From Microcoleus sp. LEGE 07076 (GTDB taxonomy: Bacteria > Cyanobacteriota > Cyanobacteriia > Cyanobacteriales > Microcoleaceae): a DNA stretch of 44,924 bases. Where the stretch lies: the NCBI RefSeq assembly GCF_015207455.1, contig NZ_JADEWV010000032.1, positions 1-44,924 on the forward strand, in the 5' to 3' direction. A model generated the notes under the pieces. It had not been told where the DNA came from. It worked only from the letters and a program-made list of their open reading frames with translations, and searched no databases. Positions within the stretch are counted from its first letter, which is position 1; each line of letters opens with the position of its first letter. Below, one piece after another: positions 9,037 to 17,197 of the stretch. Position numbers and translations under genes: made by a program.

Positions 9037-9954
9037 TTACCGATTAATTAAAAAAGAGTCGATCGCGGGCAACAGCAAAGTTACAAAATAGTAGACTAAG
9101 GGTGCGGTAAAAACATAACTGTCAGTGCGATCGAGAATGCCGCCGTGACCGGGGATCAACTGTCCCGAATCCTTAACGCCGGCGTCTCGCTTCATCATCG
9201 ACTCAGTTAAATCTCCCAACAAGCTAGCAACGCCAATCAACAAACCAAAAACAGCTCCTGTATAGGGCCACCCCGGCCATTGCAAATACCAAGACCCGGC
9301 GACGGCGACGGCGATGCTGCCGCAAACACCAAATACAGCACCTTCAACGGTTTTTTTGGGGCTGATGTGGGAGAGGCTAGTGCGGCCGAAGAATTTGCCG
9401 ACAAAATAAGCGCCAATGTCAGCGGCCCAGATGCAGAGGAAAGCCAGCAGCAGCGAAGTCAATCCTAAAGATATGCTGCTGGAATTTGTCCAAGACTGTG
9501 ACGGATAAATGTTAACGGGTAAACTGCTGGCTACTGTTTGCGAAAATTGGGTTGTAGCAAGATTTGCCGGATCGAGGCCGACTCGCAGCCGCACCCAGTA
9601 GCTGGGCAAATAGCCACCGTAGAACAATCCTAAAATAGAAGCGGCAATATCGGCGATCATCGATAATTTAGGTCGGAATAACAGGTAGAAACAGATTAAG
9701 GTTCCGGCTAGGGGGAACATCGCGTCTACGAATTGCGGTGCGAGGGCGGCAGTAATTAGCAGGCCTTGACTGACAGCTAAGGTAGTTTTGGCAGCCGGTG
9801 CAATGCCTTTAGCCCTGGCTAATTGAAAATATTCCAATTGACCGAGGTAGACGATAACGCCAAAGCCGACGGTGAAGTACCATCCGCCCATAATAATCAT
9901 TCCCAAAGCAAGGGCGATCGCAACTATTCCACTTAAAATACGGGACCAAGGCAT
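9037..9954 (-). CDS. cdsA: phosphatidate cytidylyltransferase
   Basis: A 305-residue polytopic inner-membrane enzyme that makes CDP-diacylglycerol from phosphatidate and CTP (EC 2.7.7.41), the precursor of phosphatidylglycerol. The CdsA signature is complete near the C-terminus: SMMKRDAGVKDSG followed by PGHGGILDRTDS. About eight hydrophobic helices are visible, and ADIGAYFVGKFFGRT with ISPKKTVEG is typical of the family. The stop codon TAA lies at the edge of a TTGGTTA-type repeat array. The gene stands alone between convergent and divergent spacers. Confidence 0.95.
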   Translation of the reverse strand: MPWSRILSGIVAIALALGMIIMGGWYFTVGFGVIVYLGQLEYFQLARAKGIAPAAKTTLAVSQGLLITAALAPQFVDAMFPLAGTLICFYLLFRPKLSMIADIAASILGLFYGGYLPSYWVRLRVGLDPANLATTQFSQTVASSLPVNIYPSQSWTNSSSISLGLTSLLLAFLCIWAADIGAYFVGKFFGRTSLSHISPKKTVEGAVFGVCGSIAVAVAGSWYLQWPGWPYTGAVFGLLIGVASLLGDLTESMMKRDAGVKDSGQLIPGHGGILDRTDSYVFTAPLVYYFVTLLLPAIDSFLINR

Positions 9955-10346
9955 AAAATAAATTTCTCACAGCAGACGGCAGAGCGGTCGATTTTAGATT
10001 TTAGATTTAGTCCACAGATGAATCTGGGGGTTGGAACTAGGGTCTAAAATTTTGTTTTTTGGGCGGGCTCGGTCGATTTGGGATGCAAGGATGCAAGGAT
10101 GGTTAAGGTGACAGGTTCGTCCCCCATCCTCAACCGGCGATCCAAAATTTCAACTCAGGCGATCGCTCGAGCTAAGGTCTGCCTTATTATAAGTATGAAC
10201 GTTAAGCGAGCGTAAAAAAGGTTAAGAATTGCATTTAGGAATGAGTTCAGAGTCATATCGATACTTCAAGCCCAGACGATCGTCTGTGATGGGGTGTGGG
10301 AGTATCTAAGTTTAATGACCAATGACTGAGGACTGAGGACTGATGA
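9955..10346. other. intergenic region with short tandem repeats
   Basis: No gene seen. The stretch holds TTTTAGA repeats (about 9993-10008), a short GATGCAAG direct repeat near 10082, a GCGATCGC octamer and, at 10308-10346, GACTGAG-type heptamer repeats that run into the cbiT stop codon. Confidence 0.5.
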
Positions 10347-10940
10347 CTAATCCAGCTTTTCGCCGCTGAGAATAAAAATGGGATTGACGGCGGCAAAGGT
10401 TTGACTCAAGCCCCGAGTTTCTAAACGGTTGACGGCGGACTGGACTACCTCGATGTTGCGGACTTGCAACTCGGCGAAGCTTTCGGAAAGGGCGTAAAGA
10501 TTTTCTAAATTCGATGCTGTGGCGACAACTCGACCGCGGGGCTGCAAGTACCGCCAGACTTCCTTGAGAATCATTTTAATGGGGCGCCCTCCTTCGATAC
10601 AGACTCGGTGGGGGTGTTCCGGGAGGTTTTCGAGGCATTCAGGGGCGCTACCTTCGATGACTTCTACGTTTTTGAGCTCGAATCGATCGCAATTTCGGCG
10701 AATCAAGCTTGCTACTTCTTCGTCTCTTTCGACGGCGATAATCCGACCTTTGGGGCACAGCAAACCTGTTTCTACGGCGATCGTACCAGTACCTGCACCG
10801 ATGTCCCACACCACTGAATCTGCTTGCAGCCGCAGGTGGGAGATTAACAGCAGCCGGACTTCCCGCTTACTCATGGGAATTCCCGGTAAACGTTCAAATA
10901 AATCGTCTGGGATACCAGGAGTGACGTAGGGCCAAAGCAT
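10347..10940 (-). CDS. cbiT: precorrin-6Y C5,15-methyltransferase, CbiT subunit
   Basis: A 197-residue class I SAM-dependent methyltransferase. PGIPDDLFERLPGIPMSKRE is the typical CbiT N-terminus. Motif I is WDIGAGTGTIAVE, then VERDEE and a short EVIEGSAPECL. CbiT methylates C15 and decarboxylates the acetate side chain of the corrin precursor in cobalamin synthesis. No other cob/cbi gene is adjacent, so the pathway is scattered. The stop TAG falls inside a TCAGTCC/TCATTGG heptamer array. (GGAAGAA)n sits just upstream of the start. Confidence 0.9.
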   Translation of the reverse strand: MLWPYVTPGIPDDLFERLPGIPMSKREVRLLLISHLRLQADSVVWDIGAGTGTIAVETGLLCPKGRIIAVERDEEVASLIRRNCDRFELKNVEVIEGSAPECLENLPEHPHRVCIEGGRPIKMILKEVWRYLQPRGRVVATASNLENLYALSESFAELQVRNIEVVQSAVNRLETRGLSQTFAAVNPIFILSGEKLD

Positions 10941-10956
10941 AGTTTGATTTTAAATA

Positions 10957-11000
10957 GAAGGAAGAAGGAAGAAGGAAGAAGGAAGAAGGAAGAAGGAAGA
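10957..11000. repeat. (GAAGGAA)n heptamer array
   Basis: Six or so copies of a GAAGGAA heptamer lie between the decarboxylase C-terminal segment and cbiT. The same motif, on the opposite strand, fills part of the decarboxylase linker (about 11350-11400). Confidence 0.85.
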
Positions 11001-11044
11001 TTTTCCCACTTTCGTCATTTCCTAATTTCCGATCTCCTTCATAT

Positions 11045-12553
11045 TTACTGTCGCACAACCTTGAGAGTTTGGAGGTCGGGATCGCTGCAACCTGTGATTT
11101 TGCCGCCGGCGGCCAGGATTTGTTGCAGGTAGTCAACGGCTGCTGGGGTAATGATTTCACCTGGCATCAGGACTGGTATTCCTGGGGGATAGGGACAGAT
11201 GAGTTCGGCGCACAGGCGATCGACTGCTTTGTCTGCGGGTACTGTTTCGGCTGGAAAAAAGAAAGCCTCGCGCGGCGAGAGTGGGGGAGAGTGGGGGAGT
11301 GGGAGAGTGGGAGAGTGGGAGAGTGGGGTATCGGAAAAATCTTACCTCTTTCCTCTTCCTTCTTTCTTCTTCCTTCTTCCTTCTTGCTTCTTCCTCCCTT
11401 CTAAAATCGTAAAAGCTTTAACTAAATTGTCAATATCTGATTCTGTATTTCCCAAGCTGATAATAAATGTTAGATGTTGCGGCATTGGCAATTCTGCGGT
11501 GACTGCGAGTTCCGAGTGCAGAATTTCATCAGCTGCAAATCCTGTGATTCCTAAGTCTGATACTTTTACTGTTAGCCTGGTTCTGTCTAATGTGGCAAAA
11601 CCAGGTGTATTTAACAGTTCTAAAACTGATAAGCCGGGAATTTGACTGATGCGCGATCGCGCTTTTTCTGCTAATACTAAAGTTTGCGCCATTAACTCTT
11701 TGCCGCGGAGTGCGATTTGTTGGCGGGCTGCATCTAAGGATGCTAACAGTATGTAACTCGGACTGGTGGATTGTACTAACTGCAATGCTCTATTTAATTT
11801 TTGGATATTTATACGATCGCCCTTGACGTGCAGCATCGATGCTTGTGTCATTGCACCGAGAGTTTTGTGAATTGATTGTACTGTTAAATCGGCACCGGCT
11901 GATAGGGCCGGCTCTGGCAAGTTTGGATGAAAGTTAAAGTGCGCGCCGTGGGCTTCGTCTACTAATAATGGTATGTTGTATTGATGGGTAATTTGGGCGA
12001 TCGCCCGCAAATCCCCACAAACGCCGTGATAGGTTGGGTAGACGACCATTACTGCTTTCGCGTCGGAATGTTGCTCAAGGGCTGCTGCTGCGGCTTCTGG
12101 GGTGATGCTGTTGGCAATATCCCAATCCGGGTTGTATTCTGGATTGACAAAAATTGGTATTGCGCCGGATAAAATTAAGCCGGATATTGCCGAGGAGTGG
12201 ATATTTCGAGGTAAGATAATTTTATCGCCAGGGCCACAAGTCGCTACAATTGCCGCGATGATTCCGCAAGTTGAACCGTTTGCTAAAAACCGAGTATGTT
12301 GGGCTCCAAATGCTTCGGCTGCTAGATTTTGAGCTTCGGCAATTACGCCCTCTGGGTTAAATAGATTATCTAATTCTGGTAATTCTGGCAAGTCCGATCG
12401 AAATACTGTCGCACCGAATAAGTCAACTAGCTGCTGAGAGATGCCTTGTCCGCGTTTGTGTCCGGGGGCGTAGAATGGCGAGTGATGGTGATTTGTGCGA
12501 TCGCGCAAAGCATCTAATAGGGGTGTTTGTTGTTGAGAGTTTGCTGGTGACAC
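11045..12553 (-). pseudogene. Orn/Lys/Arg decarboxylase family protein, interrupted by one in-frame TAA
   Basis: A PLP-dependent fold-type I decarboxylase, the family that makes polyamine precursors (agmatine, cadaverine or putrescine). The intact N-terminal part (12553-11342, 403 codons, GTG start) has FYAPGHKRGQG, LANGSTCG, DEAHGAH and the PLP lysine in SIHKTLGAM. It then reads into (CTTCCTT)-type repeat and stops at TAA 11344-11342. The same frame continues without another stop through a TCTCCCAC-type repeat into LSPREAFFFPAETV, PYPPGIPVLMPGE and KVVRQ, ending at 11045. That is the C-terminal domain of the family. The full span is 502 codons plus the stop, a normal family length. The stop lies in the interdomain linker. 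Either the gene is inactivated, makes a truncated enzyme, or is read through. Confidence 0.85.
11281..11400. repeat. composite tandem repeat inside the decarboxylase gene
   Basis: On the plus strand, GGGAGAGT-type octamers (about 11281-11330) are followed by a (CTTCTTC)-type heptamer array (about 11345-11400). Together they form the interdomain linker of the minus-strand decarboxylase and contain its premature stop. Confidence 0.85.
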
Positions 12554-12781
12554 GCTTAATCTTGATTGCTGTATTTGATATTTAGTTTAATACCGAAGGC
12601 ATATTTTTATGCAACGTAACATTAAATTATAGCTATTTAGATAGATGTTTTAGCCACAAGTTTAAATTTAATATAATGAGATTCAACAATCTGACCACTC
12701 AGTTGTTTTTGTTTGAAAGTATAGCTATGAGTGGCAACAAAATGTTTTTGAGACATCTCTATTAGCGAGCAAAACAATAAC

Positions 12782-13006
12782 ATGATTTCTCCCAATCCTA
12801 CTCCGTTTCCAGGCCCGCAAATTCCGAGTACCGAACCGGGGCTGCCGACTATACCCGCATCGCCACCGGTGCCTGGCCCTGTACCCGAACCGATTCCTGG
12901 CCCGGTACCGGAACCGATTCCTGCGCCGGTGCCGGAACCTGTACCTTCTCCGATTCCTCAAACGGTTCCGGGGCCTATTCCTCAGACAATCCCTGAACCA
13001 ATCTAA
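12782..13006 (+). CDS. small proline-rich repeat protein
   Basis: A 74-residue protein almost wholly made of proline-alternating units such as PVPEPIPG, PVPEPIPA, PVPEPVPS and PIPQTVPG. No signal peptide or membrane segment is visible. The repeats run with an 18-24 bp period in the DNA. The opposite-strand frame is Arg-rich nonsense, so if anything is coding it is this strand. Proline-alternating segments form extended stiff spacers, but here nothing else is attached. A strong inverted repeat lies about 50 bp after the stop. There is no clear Shine-Dalgarno sequence. Function is unknown. Confidence 0.5.
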   Translation: MISPNPTPFPGPQIPSTEPGLPTIPASPPVPGPVPEPIPGPVPEPIPAPVPEPVPSPIPQTVPGPIPQTIPEPI

Positions 13007-13054
13007 ATGATGTTTTAGTCGATCGCGAAATTTAAGATTGTTTGTGAGGTCGAT

Positions 13055-13128
13055 CGCAAAAACCGAATTTTTCCAAAGTCCCCAATCTTTTTGTGGAATA
13101 TCAGACTTGAAAAAACTCGGTTTTTGCG
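13055..13128. terminator. bidirectional terminator between convergent genes
   Basis: CGCAAAAACCGA...TTTTT...AAGTC (13055-13080) pairs with GACTT...AAAAA...TCGGTTTTTGCG (13104-13128), about 25 bp per arm with two small interruptions. A- and T-rich flanks on both strands suit termination in both directions. Confidence 0.7.
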
Positions 13129-13139
13129 TAGATTATCGA

Positions 13140-13496
13140 TTAATTGAAGTTGATCGAACTCTCTTTACAAAAGTTAATACCACGCAAATCAGTGTATGTG
13201 CCGTCAGAGTATTGGGCCCTGACATCAAAAACACAGCCCCCCGAGATATCACCCTCGTACTCAGCTGAATCAAATTCAAAAGGGACAGTGCCCCGATCGG
13301 CAAGCGGACCGTCTAACAGGTTTTCTCCCCAATCATCGTCGGAACTACCCGACTGGAGGACTGTCATCGTCTTCCCACTGTTGTTAATCACCGAAATTTT
13401 GACCATCTCAGCGAAAACGGTAGCTGCTGTAAGCCCTAACAGAGGCAGCGACAGCCCCACAGCTATCGTTACTTTGCTTAACCACTGGTTAACCAT
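13140..13496 (-). CDS. secreted small protein with two conserved cysteines
   Basis: A 118-residue protein with a clear Sec signal peptide (basic start, then VGLSLPLLGLTAATVFA, cleavage probably after FA). The mature part is a beta-rich domain with the pattern VINNSGKTMTVLQSG, DDDWGENLLDG, GGCVFDVRAQYSDGTY and INFCKE. I have seen this layout (NNSG...DWGxNLL...CxxDVRAxYxDG...NxC) in cyanobacterial hypothetical proteins; the two cysteines probably form a disulfide. It should act in the periplasm or outside the cell. Function is unknown. Confidence 0.75.
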   Translation of the reverse strand: MVNQWLSKVTIAVGLSLPLLGLTAATVFAEMVKISVINNSGKTMTVLQSGSSDDDWGENLLDGPLADRGTVPFEFDSAEYEGDISGGCVFDVRAQYSDGTYTDLRGINFCKESSINFN

Positions 13497-13617
13497 TGAG
13501 CCATCTACCTCAAGTTGTATATTTATTCAAGCTTAGCTGTAAAAGTTAGAAGGGACAAGTCAGATATATTGCTATTGCTTATGATATTTTGATACAGTGA
13601 TATGTTTCTAAATAGCT

Positions 13618-14709
13618 ATGCTTACTGCCGGAATTGTCGGACTGCCTAATGTTGGCAAATCAACTCTGTTTAATGCTTTGGTGGCTAATGCCAAGGCGAC
13701 TGCTGCTAATTTTCCTTTTTGTACGATCGAGCCAAATACGGGTATCGTGGCAGTACCCGACGAACGGCTGAAGGTGCTGAGCAATATTGGCAATTCTGCG
13801 CAAACTGTGCCGACGCGGATGGAGTTTGTGGATATTGCGGGTTTGGTGAAGGGGGCGAGTCAGGGGGAAGGACTAGGAAATCAGTTTTTGTCTCACATTC
13901 GGGCTGTAGATGCGATCGTCCACGTTGTCCGCTGTTTTGACAACGATGATATCATTCACGTTGCGGGTTCTGTCGATCCCCAGCGAGATATTGACATTAT
14001 CAATCTCGAATTAATTTTAGCAGATTTAGCTCAAATTGAACGCAGGCTCGATCGCACTCGCAAGCTAGCCCGCAACAATAAAGAAGCTCAGGCAGAAGTG
14101 GACTTGCTCGAAAAGTTGGTCGAGCTTTTAAATGCGGGCAAACCTGCGCGACAGTACAGTTTCACGGACGAAGAAACTGAATTAGTTAAAGGTTTGGAAT
14201 TACTGACAAACAAACCAATTATCTACGCTGCTAACGTGTCTGAGGACGATTTATCTACGGGAAATAGCTATGTCGAACAAGTGCGGGAAGTAGCAGAAGC
14301 AGAAAATGCTAAAGTTGTCACAGTTTCGGCGCAAGTTGAGTCAGAATTGGTGGAGTTATCCGAGGAAGAACGCACGGATTTCCTAGAATCTCTGGGGGTG
14401 AAAGAAGGTGGCTTAAAATCCCTGATTCGAGCTACTTACGAATTATTGGGTTTGCGGACTTATTTCACTAGCGGGCCAAAGGAAACTCGCGCTTGGACGA
14501 TTATCGCGGGAATGTTAGCACCGCAAGCTGCGGGGGTGATTCACTCGGACTTTGAGCGGGGTTTCATCCGGGCCGAAACTGTAGCTTACGAAGATTTGGT
14601 GGCTACGGGCGCGATGAATGCAGCTAAGGAAAAAGGCTTAGTTCGCAGTGAAGGAAAAGATTATATTGTACAAGAGGGGGATGTGTTGTTGTTCCGATTT
14701 AATGTTTAG
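13618..14709 (+). CDS. ychF: ribosome-associated GTPase/ATPase YchF
   Basis: A 363-residue OBG-family P-loop protein. It starts MLTAGIVGLPNVGKSTLFNAL (G1), followed by NFPFCTIEPNTG, VDIAGLVKGASQGEGLGNQFL (G3) and a coiled-coil domain (residues about 120-200). The C-terminal TGS domain includes LRTYFTSGPKETRAWTI and HSDFERGFIRAE. YchF binds ribosomes, prefers ATP in several organisms, and is implicated in translation and oxidative stress. The length matches the family exactly. The next gene starts 24 bp downstream and may be co-transcribed. Confidence 0.97.
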   Translation: MLTAGIVGLPNVGKSTLFNALVANAKATAANFPFCTIEPNTGIVAVPDERLKVLSNIGNSAQTVPTRMEFVDIAGLVKGASQGEGLGNQFLSHIRAVDAIVHVVRCFDNDDIIHVAGSVDPQRDIDIINLELILADLAQIERRLDRTRKLARNNKEAQAEVDLLEKLVELLNAGKPARQYSFTDEETELVKGLELLTNKPIIYAANVSEDDLSTGNSYVEQVREVAEAENAKVVTVSAQVESELVELSEEERTDFLESLGVKEGGLKSLIRATYELLGLRTYFTSGPKETRAWTIIAGMLAPQAAGVIHSDFERGFIRAETVAYEDLVATGAMNAAKEKGLVRSEGKDYIVQEGDVLLFRFNV

Positions 14710-14732
14710 GTTTTTTTCAAGGAGATAAGCAA

Positions 14733-15092
14733 ATGGATATCGTTTCGTTGGCAATTGCTTGGCTGGTAACTTCGGTGAGCTTTTTTATTCTTTCCAAGTT
14801 GCCCATCGGGGTAGATATTGACACTTTTGGAAAAGCAATGATTTCGGCAGCGGTTTTTGGATTGCTGAATGCTTTGGTGCGGCCGCTTTTTGTCATTTTG
14901 GGTTTTCCATTGGTGTTGGTAACTTTTGGTTTGTTTATGATTGTTATCAACGCTGCTATCTTTGGCTTGGCGGCTTGGCTAGTCGAAGGATTTCGCTTGC
15001 GGTGGGGAATTTGGAGTGCTTTGTTGGGCGCTGTAGCACTGGGTTTTATCAACTCTTTGCTCTACAGCATTTTGCCTACTAATATTCGGTAG
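14733..15092 (+). CDS. phage-holin-like four-helix membrane protein (YvlD family)
   Basis: A 119-residue protein with four hydrophobic helices. The conserved core is VFGLLNALVRPLFVILGFPLVLVTFGLFMIVINAAIF, typical of PF04020 (4-TMS phage holin superfamily IV, YvlD). Despite the name, most members are chromosomal and of unknown function. AAGGAGAT 14-21 nt before the ATG provides a Shine-Dalgarno sequence. It lies 24 bp after ychF, so an operon is likely. A GC-rich hairpin follows. Confidence 0.85.
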   Translation: MDIVSLAIAWLVTSVSFFILSKLPIGVDIDTFGKAMISAAVFGLLNALVRPLFVILGFPLVLVTFGLFMIVINAAIFGLAAWLVEGFRLRWGIWSALLGAVALGFINSLLYSILPTNIR

Positions 15093-15108
15093 AGAAAAGT
15101 AACGCGGA

Positions 15109-15167
15109 AGGGGCGGGTTGATCTGTGTTGTTAGCTATAGCAAATATCCCCGGTCAAACCCGCCCCT
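15109..15167 (+). terminator. terminator-like hairpin after the YvlD-family gene
   Basis: AGGGGCGGGTTGA (15109-15121) pairs with TCAAACCCGCCCCT (15154-15167), a stem of about 13 bp with a long loop. It ends the ychF-yvlD unit and adjoins the MITE-like element at 15177. Confidence 0.55.
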
Positions 15168-15176
15168 AATAACCAA

Positions 15177-15287
15177 TGATATCAAATCCGGTAGCATCGT
15201 CCTGTATTCATATCTCTATTCTCTCTCTCTGTGTCCTCTGTGTTCTAGTAAGGTTAAATCATTCCGATGCAACCGGAAACGATATGA
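15177..15287. mobile_element. MITE-like element, copy A (111 bp)
   Basis: The left end TGATATCAAATCCGGTAGCA (15177-15196) is inverted at the right end as GCAACCGGAAACGATATGA (15269-15287). The two termini match over about 22 bp with a few changes. The interior holds TATTCATATCTCT, then CTCTGTGTCCTCTGTGTTCT and AAGGTTAAATCATT. The same interior order appears, in the other orientation, in copy B at 36897-37050. It is too short to code for a transposase. Confidence 0.75.
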
Positions 15288-15302
15288 CTAATGACTAATG
15301 AC

Positions 15303-15764
15303 CTATGATGAGTAATTGTCAGGGACAAAAGCCTCTCGACTGCGACTATTTTCCACAGGCCAGTCTGGATGTTCTCCACCGATAATCAATTCTTCAACCG
15401 TCACGAATTCTTTGCTTAGTTGCTGGAAAACATTAATTAAAACATCGATACCGATAGCGTCGCTAGTCCCTAAATCAAACCAACAGCGAGCCCAAGAACC
15501 TTGATACTCCATTTCTCCCATATTGTGCATCAAAGCCATCATACTTTGGTCGGCTCGATTAGTATCATAATCCATGTCACTAATATCTAAGCCTTCATCT
15601 TGAACTTGCAAATTTTCGGCATTAAATCCCCCTAGTTTTCCCAAGAAAAACCAAGAGTCAAATACTTCTTCAACATACTGTTTTTCACCGTTTGAAGGCA
15701 CGTTGCTAAACTTCAGCCAAATCCAGAGGTCGAAGGGGTTAAATTCGCGAAACTGTACTTTCAT
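15303..15764 (-). CDS. DUF3531-like conserved protein
   Basis: A 153-residue acidic, soluble protein. The N-terminus MKVQFREFNPFDLWIWLKF and the central VFDSWFFLGKLGGFNAENLQ, MDYDTNR and WARCWFDLGTSDAIGIDVLIN match a family conserved in cyanobacteria and plastids that I recognise as DUF3531. Function is unknown. The stop codon TAG lies at the edge of a TCATTAG-type heptamer array next to MITE copy A. Confidence 0.75.
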   Translation of the reverse strand: MKVQFREFNPFDLWIWLKFSNVPSNGEKQYVEEVFDSWFFLGKLGGFNAENLQVQDEGLDISDMDYDTNRADQSMMALMHNMGEMEYQGSWARCWFDLGTSDAIGIDVLINVFQQLSKEFVTVEELIIGGEHPDWPVENSRSREAFVPDNYSS

Positions 15765-15782
15765 CGTTGTTTTTTGGGGTTT

Positions 15783-16805
15783 TTATAGTGGTGGTAAAGC
15801 CGTCGGCCCCCAGATGCCATCTGCATCTCTAATTTTATCGCGCATCGGGTCACAGTTGCGCGATTTGCTGTCGAGGCTGCTGCGGGTTTTGCACTGCTGA
15901 AAGAAGATTTCGGCTACTAAACTGCGCGGTAGTTGGTCGGGTTTTGCTAAGGCTGCGTCGAAGTTTTTTCTGGCTTCTTCAAGTATGGTTTTGTTGTTGG
16001 ATTGAGTCTTGGCTTGAGCAAATAAAATTTGTGCTTTGAGATAAAGGATTTCTGGATTGTTGGGTGTTTCTGCTAGGGATTTGTTGGCAAATTCTAGGGC
16101 GCGATCGTACTTTTTTAAGTCTCGATAGCCTACTGCGATGCCGCGATAAGCTAAGTAGCGGGGTGAGGCTTTTTGTTCGAGTCTTTGAATGGCTTCGCTG
16201 GGGTTGGAAAAGGGCAGGTTTTTGGCTAACATTAAGTCCATGTAGCCTTTGAGCAGGTTGAGTTCTGGGTCGTTGGGATCTATTTTTTCGGCTGCATCTA
16301 GGTATTGAAATACTACTCGCAGTTTGTTGAGTGCTTGGGGCGCGCCTTTGGCTGTTCCTTCTTTGGCTACGGCATTTGCTCCTTCTAGAAAGTGACCGAC
16401 TGCTGTGTATAGGTTGCCGCGCAAGGGGTTGGTTTTGGTCAATTTTTCGCCAACTTCGCGGGTTTTTTGCGCGTAGGAATTCATGGAGTTGAAGTCTTGC
16501 TCGATGTAGGATAGGGAGGCTGCTATTGCATAGGCTAGCGGTTCGTTTGGTTCGGCTGATAGTGCTTGTTGAATTTGGGCTTTTGCTTTTTTGTAGTTTC
16601 CTTGCTGAAACATTGTTTTGAAGGCGGTTTCGGTGTTGGGCCCGATCGCCTGGGGGTTGCTGCTGCGAAAGGGATCGCCCGCTACTGCGGAGTTAATGCA
16701 GATGCTCAGGGCGATCGCACTTCCACAGGCGATCGCCCGTACTGTCTGTTTATAACTTAACATTTGCTTGCCAACCGATGCTAAAGAGGTTTTCGTCATC
16801 GTCAA
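15783..16805 (-). CDS. exported TPR protein (Sll0314/Alr1548-like)
   Basis: A 340-residue protein with an N-terminal signal-like segment (AIACGSAIALSICINSAVAG), then a helical tetratricopeptide array from about residue 55 to 310 (for example TAFKTMFQQGNYKKAKAQIQQALSAEPNE and DRALEFANKSLAETPNNPEILYLKAQIL). The C-terminus has two cysteines (FFQQCKTRSS, SRNCDPMRDKI) and DADGIWGP. It resembles a conserved cyanobacterial family known as Sll0314/Alr1548. It probably acts as a periplasmic or thylakoid-lumen scaffold. Function is unknown. An 18-bp inverted repeat lies about 110 bp upstream. Confidence 0.75.
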   Translation of the reverse strand: MTMTKTSLASVGKQMLSYKQTVRAIACGSAIALSICINSAVAGDPFRSSNPQAIGPNTETAFKTMFQQGNYKKAKAQIQQALSAEPNEPLAYAIAASLSYIEQDFNSMNSYAQKTREVGEKLTKTNPLRGNLYTAVGHFLEGANAVAKEGTAKGAPQALNKLRVVFQYLDAAEKIDPNDPELNLLKGYMDLMLAKNLPFSNPSEAIQRLEQKASPRYLAYRGIAVGYRDLKKYDRALEFANKSLAETPNNPEILYLKAQILFAQAKTQSNNKTILEEARKNFDAALAKPDQLPRSLVAEIFFQQCKTRSSLDSKSRNCDPMRDKIRDADGIWGPTALPPL

Positions 16806-16916
16806 TTCTCTGAGTGAAATATGTTGTAAACTGGAAACAAGAGAGTTGAATTCTCACACTGCTCAAGCCGCGACCAAAAAAACAGTTAAATTTGCTTGAT
16901 TTTTTCGGCTGCTTGC

Positions 16917-16986
16917 GGTATATTTTAATAATGGTAGTGTGACTTGTAATATAAGGAAGCACAGATTTCCATTATTAAAATATACC
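16917..16986. repeat. perfect 18-bp inverted repeat in a divergent promoter region
   Basis: GGTATATTTTAATAATGG (16917-16934) is exactly inverted as CCATTATTAAAATATACC (16969-16986), with a 34-nt spacer. It lies between the minus-strand TPR gene and the plus-strand ABC gene. It could be the ends of a 70-bp element, a transcribed hairpin or a regulatory site. Confidence 0.85.
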
Positions 16987-17136
16987 ATAAAAAAAGTGAA
17001 AAGTCAAAAGGGAAAGCTTAAAAAAAAAGGCGGATTTTTGTAAAGATTTATGTAAAATAATTGTAGGCGATCGGCACCCGCTAAAAACAACCTTAACTAT
17101 TAATAGCACAACCAGAAGCTGAGGGATACACGATTA

Positions 17137-17191
17137 CCAATTCCCAATTCCCAATTCCCAATTCCCAATTCCCAATTCCCAATTCCCAATT
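17137..17191. repeat. (AATTCCC)n heptamer array
   Basis: Almost eight perfect copies of AATTCCC end 6 bp before the ATG of the ABC ATPase. No Shine-Dalgarno sequence is left in the leader. This is a typical cyanobacterial short tandemly repeated repetitive (STRR) array. Confidence 0.95.
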
Positions 17192-17197
17192 ACGTTA

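Noticed and set aside
10894-11160. Separate minus-strand gene of 88 codons
   Set aside because: It is in a different frame from the decarboxylase C-terminal domain, which explains the same DNA with clear family motifs.
12725-12961. Arg-rich minus-strand frame
   Set aside because: It is the reverse complement of the proline repeat and has no natural start region or composition.
14733-15092. Prophage holin
   Set aside because: The family name is historical; no phage genes are nearby and the gene follows ychF as an ordinary chromosomal membrane protein.
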